From Nymphaea colorata (Eukaryota; Streptophyta; Magnoliopsida; Nymphaeales; Nymphaeaceae): 64,000 bases of DNA. Numbering within the stretch: position 1 is the stretch's first letter; every line of letters starts with the position of its first letter. Below, in pieces: positions 48,384-61,793 of the stretch. The stretch lies in contig NC_045140.1 of NCBI RefSeq assembly GCF_008831285.2, forward strand, positions 19,218,370-19,282,369. Reading direction: 5' to 3'. A model generated the notes under the pieces. The model saw nothing but the letters and a program-made list of their open reading frames with translations, was not told where the DNA came from and did not search any database. A program made the translations under genes and the position numbers.

Positions 48384-51300
48384 CGCTCGCTCGCTCGCTT
48401 TCTTCTGTCGTTTCTTACTCTCGCTCTTGTCTTTTTCTTTCTGAACGGCCTATCATGTGTGTGTCACACAGAGTTGGCAACATACGGAGTTCATTTCTTG
48501 AAGTTTTATGTTTGATCATGTCATCCCATGCGATGTTCGTCTAGATTCGACTTTCCCTTGTGATGCTACGTAGGGAGTTGCTACTTCTTTTCTCAATATT
48601 TTGGGAAGAGCTTGACATTGACTTAACATTCAATTTGTGAGGGTTGATAATAAGTAACTGAGGCTTGCAATTTGTACTGGGTCAGTTTTATGATGACGAA
48701 AGCCTGACGCCTTGAAGTTCGAAAATTCATTAACATGTAAGTTCTAAAAAATAATTGTTAGTTCACGTGGACGGTGGGTGAAACTTACGTTATTCACAGT
48801 TTCACGGAACTCTGTAGCAAGAACGAAATATGAACACGGGCTGTTGGAATCGAACTGAAATGATGAGATTTATCCCTTATATGCAATTCTTCATGAAATG
48901 TCCCAATTTGGGAGCATGGTGATATTTCCTTCTTTTGCTGCTTATACCACAATCTACTCGTAATGTTCATCTTCTCTGACTAGCACAATCTATTTTTCCT
49001 GAAGAAGCTCAAATTGCCTTTTGCTTGTAAAGGATGACCGAAGCTGAATGTGCAGAAAGTTTTGGCAGAAACTGAATTATGTTACTTTCCTTTCCTAAGA
49101 GGAGAAGATAATTTATAAACTTGTTCAGAGTACAGAAAGGGAACAATAATAAGGTACACACGTTAAAGGGGGAAAGGAATGAAAACGACTTAGTGGAAAA
49201 AGTGAAGCTTAATACAACATTTGGGAGAGTTCTTCAGCTCCTATCGCAGTCTGTTGCCTCCCTAGCACTTCGATTTCAAGTTCTTGATGTAGCCAGGTAC
49301 ATAGTGCAGCTCCTGTAGTTTGTCAAAGGTTGATTGCCTTTTCTTCTTTTTGTTTCATGATATTTTTTTTTTGGGTGACTTTGTCAGTGCAATTATATCT
49401 AAAAGATTTTATGATACTTGTATAACTGTGTAAAAAACATTACTAGTATTTTTGTTATTGTTCCTTAGCATCATTCTGGATTATAATTTGGCGACTTCTT
49501 AGCTCTTTTGTAATATGTGCAGCTTGGAAGCCTCCCTGAGATTGAAGATTTTGCTTTCCACAAGACTAGGAAGTCTACTTCAAGTATACTCTTGAATCTT
49601 GATTTGGTTATTTATGTGGAAGTTGGTTTCACTTATTTATGTCTTAAGTAACTTAATGTGCAGACTTGCATTGCCTATTTCTCAAGTTCCTCATTTTTGT
49701 ATTGTCTGTTCTTTGAAAGTCTGGAGGATATAAATCTCTACTCCTCGGGAGTAGACCTCTGGACAGGTTGAAGAAATAAACTCATCTTCATGAACTTGCC
49801 TCAGGCTCCTATGTCTGTGTAACTAGGTTTGGGGCAACTGTAAGATCAGTTTCTTAAACAAGCCTTTCTCATATGTGGGTAGTGCTTGTTGAAGAATATA
49901 ACTATTTTATATTTATTCCTTCAGTTACCTTGTAAGTTGCAAGTTTTAACACAAACAACACATTTGGTGCTTACATGCTTGTCTTCAAGCTTATCCTCTC
50001 ACCTTACGTGGGTGAGAAGAAAAATTGATCAAGCCTGATAAGAATACCCTAGATTGGGATTGAATATCCCACTCTTGAGTTGCAAAGTTCATGTGCAGCA
50101 TTGACTGCCGGTAAATTTGCTGAATAGTTGTTTGGGAGGTTGATGCATAGGGTCAAGTTGCCAACTACATCCTTTAAGTATTTGAGAAAAGCATCAATGT
50201 TTATAGCCCTTTGTTCCATTATTCTGTGAATCTGTTCCCTTCTTACTTTTATTATAACTGGGAAATTTAGTTTAAGAAGTATGCAATCATCTTGTAGCTC
50301 CAGTTATTGTGCTACCAAAGCAAGAACCAGCGTTTGAACCTTTTCTTTCTTATAGATTGGAACTGGGCAGCAACATGACAAAATGAAATCTGGAAATTAA
50401 TGGGCAAGTTTAGCGTTGGTTAATTATCCTCCTCTGTGAGTTCAAATCTAGGGACAGTAATCAGTATGCAGAAATCACAGATTTAAACAAGACTATGTTC
50501 TTCAATCTTCATTTTATCATTGCTAACTGTTTGTTACCATACATATTGGTATAGATTGTTAAATTAGATGAAAGAACATGTTTTAGAGTGAAACATGACA
50601 CTAGGTGTGCTGCACACATGCTCCCTTGTACTTTCAACCAGCCTTGGAAATGTTATATACATGTCTAAGTTAGGCTGTCATATGGCAGTGACCTCCTTGG
50701 GTACTGGCCTGCTAGGCAGCAAAATTAGGGGTGGTGTTAGAATTTAAGGTTTAGACACCATGTAAGTATACATATGTGTATTTTATATGTACTGTCATAC
50801 ATCATATACTCTAGGTAGTTTGATGTATGATTTGTATATAAAAATATATATATGTATGCGTAGGCTTTTATGTTATGTTCTCTTCCTTTTCTGTATTTAT
50901 TTTTTCTTCTTTTTCTGTATTTTTTTAATCTTTTTTTATCAGCTCGGAAAGCTAGCTGTTGGCTGCTCCCAACGGCTAGATTTCTAACCGTTGGAGCAGT
51001 CCCAACAGCTAGTTTCTTTAACCCTTCTTCTTTCCTTTTCTTCTATAAATATGGGACTTGGGTCCCTTGCTTGGCGTGGGCTTTAAGGCCTGATTTTGTG
51101 TATCATTTGAGATTTAATACAAGCTCTTTTCATCTCTAGTTTGAGGTTTCTCAATGTGTGACTTCTTGGACTGGTTGGTATGTTCAAGAGTGTAACTCTT
51201 GAAGTGTTTCTATCACCAAGTTTGGGCCTGGTTTACAGGTGACACTTGACACTTGACATGTTTTGCATATGGTTGCATGGCTACCTTCTGATTAACTTTA

Positions 51301-54300
51301 GGCTTAGGCTTCTGGTTATTGACCAGAGGCATGGATATTAAGGTTAACTCGATAGTTGTTAGAAATTTATATTCACTTTGGCATTTTACATCTTCATTTA
51401 CATGGAAACATTATGTTATTTAAAGTTCTTATTTCAATGTGTGCAAAATTGCAAAGACATACATGCATGCTGACATCTGCTTACATGTAGGGCGCAGTAT
51501 GTGATAGTAACATCCATAAACAATTCTTGTGTCCCTTGGAGTGAATATCTGAATTTCCGTTCTCTGCTGTTCTGTAAATGCAGTAGATCACTTTTTATTG
51601 TCTGTTTTCATTTAATTTTTTATTTTGAAATTGGAAAATAGTGGCCAGTATTTGCTTTTAAATTTGATTATTTTCTTCTTTAAATTGTAAATCTAGACAA
51701 CTTATGAAATACAGAATGAGAAAAGCTCAGTGGTGCCAACTAAAATGAATTAAAGGTATTCAGTATGAAGAGTAAAGAAAAATGACGGAAATGCATGTAA
51801 TGGATGGAATCATTGTCCTCTATCGGTGTAATTTTTTTAATTATAAATTTCTCGTTGCATTTAAATTTTTGTCTGTTACGGTGTTACTTTTTGGACATTG
51901 GTACATCTTCCATTTATTTTTTAAATCTTTTAGTCAAGTTGAAACATATGTCCATAATACACTTCTGTAGGACAGGCAGCGGTTTCATCTACATCTCCCC
52001 CTGTGACGAATGGGACTGATCTCTCCAAGTCAACAGGTACTTGTCCAAAGATGTCTTGATTATCGTCTACATTTATGGTGTTTTTGAAGCTGGAGACTTG
52101 TAAAATTGAGAATTTCTTTGAATAAATTTAACCCAATTTTTGTACTGGAGAATGCTATTCAAATTCCAGCCTCATAAACAGCCAACGTGGAATGGACGTG
52201 TTGAGAAGATGAAATTTACCTTTGTTTTCTTGTCATCTGGTAATAGAAATCCATGAACTGGATGTCCTAAATGTTGCATTGCTGCAGTTGGTTTTTGCTA
52301 AATGAATAAATTCAAATAGCTAGTTATACAGTTTCCCTTACATAAGTTCTCATAAGGAAGTTGTTCCATCTGGAAACCTCTAATACAAATTCTGTTCAAT
52401 TTTCCTCAGTCCTTACTGGCAAACTTCTAGCTTCTAGCATAGCCATAGTACAGAGGGTGGTGAAGTTGCTGGAGCCTTATCTTACAGTTATCATCATAAT
52501 ATAATTAATGATTATCTTTCTGCATGTACTAAATTGTGTCTATTAGAAGTCAAACCTCTATCATGGATTTTCTTTTATGCAGTGGAACCACCTGCTGGTT
52601 GGCAGGAAATTTTGCAAGGGATTCGGAACATGAGAGCTTCTGAAGATGCTCCTGTAGACTTGGTTGGATGTGAGAAAGCTGGTAGATTTCTGCCAGAAAA
52701 GGTATTGTATGCATAACTGTTTCGCATAACTGAATGGTCCATTAATCTAGGATTGGGGTTTTCCCTGCATAAAATCTTGTTGAACTTTTTATTCATAGTT
52801 TGGTTAAGCCTGTGTTCAATTTTTTTTGTTTTTGGAATTTGTTGCATTTCATTTGAATGTTTTTCAGTCTTTTTTTTTTCTGAAAATCTTTAAGCTGTCA
52901 ACCATGAGGCTCAACTTGTGACAAGAACAAACAGAAGTATTTTCAGCTGCACTAGCACCACAATCTTGTTAGCTGTTTAACGTGATTTGTAAGGAAATAC
53001 AAGTGTTGATATCTTCTTGATGTTGGCAACTGTACTAAAGTGGAGTCCAGGCATACTTCAAATTTTTAATGCAGTATTTTGGCACATTGTCATAAAAATG
53101 GTGTCCTAAAAAAAGTTATTCCCTGTTAGACACTGAACTTTGGTCTCCAACTAATAATTTTTTGTTCATATGTCACTTTTTATCTGTTAGACAGTGCTGT
53201 GGCCTCTGTGCCTATCCATTAGTCATTTAAAGGAAATAAGTAACCAATCACTTCATTATTAAGAATGCCTCTCATCCTTTTTCAATATGATTACAACGGG
53301 ATGGTTTGCTGACCTTAAATAATTTTGCAGTGAGTATCTCCACCTTAGTATTTGCATTTTGTATGATTGTTGCTACATTTTCTGCCCAAAAAAAATATCA
53401 ATAATTTCCTGACCCGATTCAAGTTTCTCATGAATAGCTCATATTAAGGTCCTTGAATGGATGATAAGGTGTTATTGAAGTTGCCTGATAAACTAAAGAT
53501 TCAATTAACTGGCATTATTTGGATATTTATATACCAAAAATGGCAATTATAGCAGGCAATGACCTTTGGATAGAAATTGCACCAATCCTATATTTCATCG
53601 GTAGGGCATTTTATTCACTATTTCTTGCTCTATTCCTATCAGCAAAGGAGATTTGTGGTTCTCATTTCAGCTCTTTTATCAAGTCAAACCAAGGATGCTG
53701 TCACTGATGGCAAGTACCATTGTCCTACAAGAACTATGGATGTTAGATTCCTTTTGTTTATTTTTTCACTTGATAAGTAGTTCTGTTTACTTTGTGAATA
53801 TTCTAATACATGTATGCAATGAGGAGTGCAGGAGCCATTCAACGGCTTCATCAAAATGGTCTTTTGAGTGCTGATGCCATCACAAATGCAGATGAGTCAA
53901 TCCTTAGAAGCTTGATCTATCCAGTATGTCATTCCACATTTTAGCAATGAGCAAACTTGCATTTTTTGGAGCAAAGTCTGAAAATGCTGGATATAATGTC
54001 ATGGAATATTTGTGATTTTTTGATAGATTCTACATAATCAAAAGAGTATTTTTGTAACATTCTGAAATTGTTATTTCTTTATCTTCCCCAAGAAAGGTTT
54101 AGCGTGGGTTGGAATGACATAGCTCGATGATTAGGTTACTTCAATACAACCAGCGGTCTTGAAACAAATCCCATCTGGTGTAGGCGTCTAGCCCTATCTA
54201 GCTAGTTAGGAAAAGCTAAACGATATAGCACTCTTAGGTTGTGCTTCTCTGCGCCTGCTCAGTGTTGCAAGCACTGGAGCATCTTTTATTCTCCATTTTG

Positions 54301-55708
54301 TGTTACAATCAAGCGGATCTGTTAAAGCAACCTAAAGAACCAAAAAGGTGGTTTCTTCTTCAGCAATATTATTAGTATGGAATTTTGTCTGGGAAAGGAA
54401 TATATGAGTGAGTTTCCTCTTATCAGGTAGGATTTTATACAAGAAAGGCTGTTTACATGAAAAAAGTTTCTGAAATTTGCCTCTCAAAGTATGGAGGAGA
54501 CATTCCCAGTTCTTTAGAGGAGTTACTCTCACTTCCAGGAGTCGGCCCTAAGATGGCTCATTTGGTGAGTCATGTTTCTTTTTTTGCATTGTCGTTAGGT
54601 CAAAATCTCACAATACTTCTTCCATGTGGATAATTCCTTCGTGCTGTGCAGGTCATGACTGTGGCTTGGGATAATGTTCAAGGCATATGTGTAGACACGC
54701 ATGTTCATCGGATTTGCAATCGGTTAGGATGGGTATCAAAGCTAGGGTCAACACAGGTGTGACATTATAATTCTATATGGCTTATACATATCTAAAACAA
54801 GTTTCCAATTAAGATTTTGTTTGAAAGATCAACTATTCGCAATACATTATATTAGCCCTTTTTCTAAGTCCACGATTAAAATTCTCAGAAAAATATTACA
54901 AATTCAGTATGTTCCTTTTTCCTGTGCCTCTCTCGTTGTATGCAAAGTTTGGGTTTAACACTAGCAAAGCTTATATTTGATATATAATTTTTCTCGGTGT
55001 TACTGTGTGAGAATATATGTTTGCTTTTTAAACTGGTCCCTAAAGTTTTTTTTTTTTTATCAGAAAACGTCAACACCTGAAGAAACAAGAGTCTCATTGG
55101 AATATTGGCTTCCAAAGGAAGAGTGGGCTCCAATCAATCCGCTACTGGTTTGTACACCTCTTTTTGTGCATCGTATTGCTAGTTTGCTTTCTTCAAAGGT
55201 CATATTACAACAAGGGCTTACCTTAGTGCTGCTTTATAAGTGAACTGCTTCTTGAAACAATACAGGCTTTATGTGTTTCAATTTTTTTGACATACGAAGA
55301 TCACAAATTCATACAGGTGTTTATGATTTCTTTGACTAATGAACTTCCATGCAGATTCAAGAAATAGATTTGTTGAACATTTTTGTTCTTTCTTTGACCA
55401 TTCATATGGCTTCTGTATCGGTCTTATGTTGAGAATCAAATGATTAGGTTCAGACGAAGCCATTTCTCGTTTTGCATTTGTTAAGTGTTTCCTTAAAATC
55501 ATACGAGGACATACCTCGGTCATTTCTTTTCTATTTAGTTAACAATTCCCATCTGTTTCTGTAGGTTGGGTTTGGACAGACAGTATGCACCCCTCTTCGT
55601 CCAAAATGTGGCTCATGTCTTGTAAATCATATTTGCCCCTCTGCCTTCAAGGAAGCGGCTACCAGTCCAGCTTCTAAGGCCAAAAAGGCAAGTCCGAGGA
55701 AAAGATAG
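47849..55708 (+). CDS. NTH1: NTH1, endonuclease III homologue (DNA glycosylase/AP lyase)
   Basis: Eleven exons join in phase to about 375 codons: 47849-47997, 48101-48200, 49523-49583, 51971-52036, 52583-52701, 53643-53709, 53832-53923, 54427-54564, 54652-54756, 55064-55147, 55565-55708. The first junction is the least certain. It excises oxidised pyrimidines from DNA and cuts the abasic site; plant NTH1 acts in plastids, and the Arg/Ser-rich N-terminus fits a transit peptide. Motifs: LLSSQTKD, helix-hairpin-helix [11 protein letters not shown] with catalytic Lys (~260), [10 protein letters not shown] with catalytic Asp (~279), and the 4Fe-4S ligands C-x6-C-x2-C-x5-C ([17 protein letters not shown], ~335-351). 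Intron 6 (53710-53831) has a GC donor (GATG|GCAAGT). Length is close to the Arabidopsis protein. It has a truncated twin at 36600-38307 and lies upstream of APH1, as in Arabidopsis. Confidence 0.93.
48353..48400. repeat. (TC)n(GCTC)n tract in NTH1 intron 2
   Basis: CTCTCT run followed by GCTCGCTCGCTC. It is longer than in the left copy (37100-37129), so the tract has changed length since the duplication. Confidence 0.9.
50733..51225 (+). repeat. Putative solo LTR in NTH1 intron 3, right copy
   Basis: Starts TGTTAGAATTTAAGG and ends near GTTTCTATCACCA, with a TATA box (CTATAAATATGGGAC) at about 51043. It was inserted before the duplication, because the left copy has it too. It lies well away from the exon boundaries. 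Confidence 0.4.
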
Positions 55709-58300
55709 TGATGACATTTTGGTCAAAGCCTATGTTTCTTCTTTCTGTGATCATCAATTTTTGGAGGTAATCATCGTTCCATTAATCCAGCCATTTTAAT
55801 TTCGTATCACAATACCATCTATAACACATCCTTTCTGTGTACAGTTGCAGTAGACACAGTTTGTTCCTTAACAGGAGCCTGTAAAATTGTAAATCTTTCA
55901 ATCTTAATCAGATGAATAATTCTTTTACTGATTAAATTGAAACCTATCCTTTTTTTTCCCTTAGAAAAACTCAGTCCTGTTATTGTCTCTAGAGCTCTAT
56001 TCAGATAAACAACTCTTATTGTTTGCTGTTGCCCTTTGGGAATCCCTCATTTAGGGTCATCCATGTCTGGACGCTTTTTGCCTCCCCAAGATGGAAGGCC
56101 TGATGGATCTTTTGCTTGAGAGGAAGTTGAAATTTGTAATGGTGAAAATTAAAGCATCCTTGTTCAGCATATTTTCATATCTCAGCTAAATAGTGTAGCG
56201 TATTTTCCTATATTGACTGAAAAAATAAGGGATCATTGCCTACACGAAATAATTATGTTGATGCAAACAAGTTCGATGCAGTAAAACTAAATACATTGGA
56301 ACAGAATCAGAACTGGTAGAGTTGATGACCAACTTCCATACCAGATCTGACCCGTTTAAAACCTTAGCTAGAAATGCACGCAGGCACATGCGTCCCATGT
56401 TTTGGCTCATTTATTCACATGCACTGCTGTCATAACTACATTGTACATAAATGATTGTCTAGCTAGGAAGAGAAAATGGTTGTCAGTCATGTAAGGGTAG
56501 TCTGTTTTTATTAGGTTCGTAAGATTATTTTTAGATGACAATGAAAGACAAAAACTCATGTAATCTTGCCTTTTCATTCAGGTTATTCAGGGAGGCAAGA
56601 GTGTTCGGCAGCAGCATGAATAGCAAATTGATGAAGAATCTTTTTTGGGTATTTTGGTTAATTTTGGATCACAGATGATCTGCTTTTTTGTCATTGCAGC
56701 TACATAGGCTGTCCAGGAGCGATTTTGTCATATTTAGCCCCCCACTCTTTAACAGAAGCTGCTGGAGTAGCTGGAGATTAAAGAAGATGGAAAACCATCT
56801 TAGTATGCATTCTTAACTCTGTAGATTGCCCGTGTTGCTTTTTATATTATTCTGCTGTTTGTATTGAGATATTAGTGAAATCATGTCCTCCGCTGAAGGG
56901 CAATGGAGTAGACATGGATAGGTTCTGTGAGTCCTTCGGTTTGAACTCTCGGCTTGCTAATCAAGTAACTTGGCATCAGAAAGTTTACTTGTTGAAGTTG
57001 TCACAAAGCATATATTAGTTGCCAATGTTTTTTGGTATCGGATTGGTTTTGCTCACTGATACTGTGTATCAGCTGATGCCCATCTCATTCTAGCTATGCA
57101 TTATTGAATTTGAACGACCAGATCTAACTCATTGTAATCTTAGCCGGACATTTTGTAGGAAAATCACAGCTGGGTCCAACTAGAATAAGAGTAGAAACAA
57201 CATGTTTTTAGTTACTTGTTTAACAAAAAAACCTCCGGAATGCTAATCAGAAATTGTGTCTGTGCATGTATGAAAATAAGATAATTGTTTAAAAATAATT
57301 ACCATCATCATGACCAATAAGAATGCCAACTAGTTGCCTATGAAAAAGTGGGCAAATTAATTTGAGAGAGAAAATTACTAATAGGTAGTTTATTCGGGTA
57401 TAGTTGAATGTGATGTTTGAAAGTTTTGGAGTCCAACCATTGCATACAACACCCTAACCTTTTGTCATGTAATTCTCAAATGGTGGAATCAACAAAACAA
57501 ACCGATGTCGACTTTAGTTTTAGCAAGGTTAAATCGGCCCCAAGGACAAGTCTTCCCATCTCACACCGATTTTATTTTCTACTTAACATTCAAGTCACGA
57601 AGTGCGCAGCCCATGTTATTATGAATCTCATGACCAGAATTGCTAACTATGAAACTGGTTCGTTGAGATGTATTAATACAAGCCTAGTCGGCTTTAGAAG
57701 GTATGTTCTACATTTTATTGCATGCTCCCTTTGAACTCATTGAGGCAGTCAGTAGGATAGGACTCAATTAATGGATGAGGAGACCCAGGTAGTCATTGTG
57801 TTGGATAGGTATCGTCTGCCTAACTGCATCTTATCAATTCAGAGAGAGAGAGACCATTGAAAACATCCTTGTGCAAGTTTAAGAACGATGTGCAAATTTG
57901 GACCAATGTTTTCATTATTATAGTTCCCATCTAACAGATTTAAAATTTAGGATTTTTATTCGCATCGTCCAAATGTGCATGAAAGAATTAAACTTTTGAT
58001 GTGTAACCCTAGAGCCGATTGACTATAACTTCAAACCCACCAGATAATTGCATTTCATCGTAAAAATTCAAGAAAACGATTTTAGGATAAGAATAAAAGA
58101 ATTGGCAAATATCATATGTAGCCAAGGATTCGGATGCACCAAAATCTACACAACTCTTTGGGCACCCTTCCACCTGGCTCTTCATCTTCGAAGGTTTTTA
58201 TCTCTGCGTTAGGGAGGCCTCCCTTTCAGTCTGCCTCTCTGCTGGGACCTTCGCTCACCAGAGTTTTTTTATCTTTTTATTCCATTTGTGTTTAGTGCAG
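55709..58300. other. NTH1 3' flank, no further gene recognised
   Basis: AT-rich. A possible alternative 3' exon follows an acceptor at 56580 (TTCATTCAG) and reads VIQGGKSVRQQHE to a TAG. It is not needed for the NTH1 reading frame. Confidence 0.4.
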
Positions 58301-58639
58301 TTCTACTCCTGTTAATGCTTAAAAATTTTATGCGAACGAGATGTAGACCAGAAAACCAACATGGTGGACATTCCGGCGGCCATCTCGGTCGCTAGACTTA
58401 CTCTACGAAGGCAAACTTGGGCAGAAGCGAACTGCTGTGAAAAGAAATCACAGATCACTCCTTCCATAGGTCCTTCGCTAATACCATCTATCGACGCACT
58501 CACTCATAAAAAAGAGCACAAAAACAAGAATGGGAAAGAAAGTAAGCGAATATGAAAAAATAGTATGCCAACACCCAAGCAATGACGAGATCAAAAGAAA
58601 AAATCCCAAAATACGAATCACCCTGATTAAAAAGAAACG

Positions 58640-58990
58640 AAGAACGGAGGACGACGCCCGTGATGCTCAGAGAATACGAACCAATGGACAACTCTTCTTG
58701 TTCTCATCCTGTGACCGCAAGGGGCCACAGTCGGTCGTACTAAGAGCAGTTTCTCATCACTGCATCTTGGGGAAGGAAGTTACGGGTAGTCGCCGTCGGA
58801 CTCTTCGCCGGATTCAAAAAAGTGGGCAGTCGCTTTCCCAGCACGCTTTGCCGGAAGGCGGCAGCAAATGGTGGTGCGGGTAGAGGACGTTCGCAGGAGG
58901 TAAGGAAAACGCGGGCTTCGAAGTATTTCTCTGTTGGGGTCTCTCTAACAAACCCTAAAAAGCCTCCGCTTCAGCCTATTTATAGAGCTA
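58640..58990 (-). promoter_or_regulatory. Possible minus-strand promoter and first exon
   Basis: On the minus strand a TATA box (TCTATAAATAGGC, 58975-58986) is followed about 25 bases later by TTAGGGTTT (58950-58958), the telo-box typical of leaders of ribosomal and housekeeping genes. A GC-richer stretch then reads RLPAKRAGKATAHFFESGEE, SDGDYP, stop, with no ATG. No downstream exon was recognised toward 58300, so the gene, if any, is unidentified or lost. Confidence 0.35.
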
Positions 58991-59555
58991 CCGGGCGACG
59001 ACTCGATATCGTTCATGAGAACAGTAAAATGAAAAATCTTGGTGAAACCAGGGTTTACTCTAACCCAATAACATTTGAGTGTGTGTGTGTAAAACTAGTA
59101 GTACTGATATGGGCCTGGATCAACCTATTCGAACCGGATCGATGGCAAATCAAATCCATCTTCTGACAGGTTCAAGAATGCCAAATTTCGAATAGAAATA
59201 CTTTTCTAATATTTTAAGCATCTCCTAATTTTAAGTATTTTATTTTTTTTTTTTAAGAAAAATTTCTTTGCTATACCGGTTACATAAAAATAAAATGTAC
59301 TTCAATCTAATGAAAATTACAATAAATTCTCGTCAATGCAAATAGTAATAAGGTTTTAACAAAGTTTAAATGTTTTGATTCAATTACTTTTTAATCAACA
59401 TTCGCTTCATCGAACATGGGGCAATTCATCTTCATTTGAGTATTTATAGATTGTGTAGATTCATCACCTTATTCAGTTTCTTTATTAGTACCAGTACTCT
59501 CATTTTCTAAATTTTCTTCTTTTTTAGCTTTTTCTAAAAAAACAATAAAATTAGT

Positions 59556-59818
59556 GCATTTAGTAAATAATTAAAGATTGCATGCATTTATTTCAAGAAT
59601 TACAAATATGTTACTATATCTTGTCAATTTTCTTCCTTTTATTGCATTTAGTAAATACCTAAAAGATGACTACATTGTTTCAAGAATTACAAATATGTTA
59701 CTATATTCTTTTAGTTTTCATCCTTTTAATGCATTTAGTAAATAAATAAAAGATTACTTATATTTATTTCATGAATTACAAATATGTTACTATATCTTGT
59801 CTATTTTCATCCTTTTGG
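59556..59818. repeat. Three tandem units of about 88 bp
   Basis: Each unit starts TGCATTTAGTAAATA and contains GAATTACAAATATGTTACTA followed by a TTTTC(A/T)TCCTTTT end. Units begin at about 59556, 59643 and 59730. Confidence 0.85.
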
Positions 59819-61261
59819 AAGATAAATTCTCTTTTGCCTTTTGTCGACTTTAGTGAACGTACAGGATGAATAATATTCAAATGAATGTTTTCATGGCACA
59901 AAGAATTATCAACACCCTCTCCTTCTTCTACGTCTTTCCTTCAAGTTCATATGGAACAGTACATGACATACACTAAAATGCTTAGTTTTTTTAGCTGAAT
60001 GCGTTGTTTTTATTTGTAACTAATAGATAATTTTGTCAAACTTGTTTAGATAAATCCTTGGTTTAACACATTGATATACAACAACAAGCAATTGTTGTCA
60101 AGTGCGATCAGGCAGTTATATAAAACATACAGAAACAACCCACTATGTGAATCTGCTACGAATTTAAGACGATGCTAGGCAATGGTTTCATTTAAATTGT
60201 GATGCTGTGTGAGCTTTGAATTTTAGACGATGAACCAACCCACTATCTGAATATCTTTCCTCACTCTTTTCCTTCTTTTTCTTCTTATTACGCTTTTTGT
60301 CGACGATGAAAAAATGTTCAGAATCAACGGTGATATGTTAATCCTACTTATTCTTCTCCGGATTGTCCATCGAAGAAGTTCCTACCAATGACTTTTTCCC
60401 TTCTGTGCTCAATCAAATTTGTTCCCAACCTGTTTGTGCTGATTACAAGGGAGAAAAGTTGAATCCGCTCGATGCACCTTTTTCCCTTCTATTTTTCTGA
60501 CAAATATGAAACAGTTACCTCATCTCTGATCTAAGGGACGAGGCGTTGACGATTCATTCTCAAGAAACAGAGATTCGCTGACAGTTCTTTCTTCAGAAAC
60601 AGAGATATGCAGAAGTGCAATTAGTGCTTCTATCACTCTTCAGCAATCATGGTAATTTGGTTCTACATATTTCACTGCTTCCTAGGGCGTCATGTTCAGA
60701 AATATCACCTTTACATTGATCTCTGCCCGTACTTTCAATTCAAAGCAAAGACGATGGTGTTGCCAAATGTTGGCTCTTGGCCAAGGTCCAATTTCTGCTG
60801 AAGATTTTAATGAAGCCTCAATCATGGGCGGGAGTTTAACTGAACAACATTGGGCTACCCAACAGATCAATTTGTAGTTTAGACCTTAAAATCTGCTTTA
60901 GATTTTGAAGTTCCTGCGTTAATGGAAAATCTTTTAGTTTCTAAATGCTCTTTCCATTATCATCAGATCAGGTTATTTGTTCTGGTCATTCCCATCAAGT
61001 GGTTGATGTCCTTCACCATAATGAATAGACATAACACCGAACTTACCCGCAAAGTGTTGAAACCATTTATTGTGATACAAACTGGTAAATATACTTTTCT
61101 ATAATAAATTGAATGCATTAAAAACATAAAAATAATAAAAAATTGAGAATAATTTTGTCATATTTGATAGGTTGGTAAAATTTTCACTCTAAATGCCTCT
61201 AAAAGCCTTTGAGGGGTGACGTAAGGGACATATAAATGATACATCTTCAATTTAGAGTGCT

Positions 61262-61422
61262 ATTTTTTTAAAGCTGCAAACAATGACATATGCGACATTC
61301 AAATTGAATGGTATACGATAAAAACATAGTTTTAGTTTGATTTTTATGAGTGTTATTTTTTTGAAACGGCAAACAATAATATATGCAACGTTCAAATTGA
61401 ATGGTATATGGTAAAAACATTA
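61262..61422. repeat. Two diverged tandem units of about 107 bp
   Basis: Both contain CAAACAAT(G/A)A(C/T)ATATGC and TTCAAATTGAATGGTATA followed by AAAAACAT. Confidence 0.75.
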
Positions 61423-61793
61423 GGTCTTAAGACAGTCCTAAAAAGTGGAGAATAGAGTAGCTTTCCTGCATAACACCTTATTGCCTTTAAAAATTTTAAG
61501 GTGATTTCATTTTCAGGTTTATATTTATTTATAATTTTTGGAAATGCTCATTTTTACGATTTTCTTCAAAAGAATTACATTTTTTTTACAAATATATTAT
61601 AGACCCGAAGCAATATTTTATTAAGAAAATAAAAAATTTCCCCAAAGGTTAATGGGCGACCAAACCCCCCCAAGTCGTTAATGGGCTATCCAATGTACGG
61701 GCGACCCCAACTCGTAGGCGGGAGTATGCCGGAGCTCGTTACGACGTTACGCATCATTCCCGTGATTTGACTGAGAGCTAGAGAGCCGGGGAG

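Larger units (their letters stand above)
42125..51475. repeat. Segmental duplication, right copy
   Basis: Counterpart of 31240-39958, about 0.6 kb longer. Copy-specific stretches are about 42715-43085, 47501-47715 (upstream of NTH1) and 49893-50140. Here the NTH1 gene continues uninterrupted past the right end, so this copy is likely the ancestral location for NTH1. Confidence 0.95.
59000..61793. other. AT-rich intergenic region
   Basis: Apart from the two repeats listed below, nothing recognisable. A slightly coding-like minus segment at 60682-60870 has no splice context. Confidence 0.5.
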
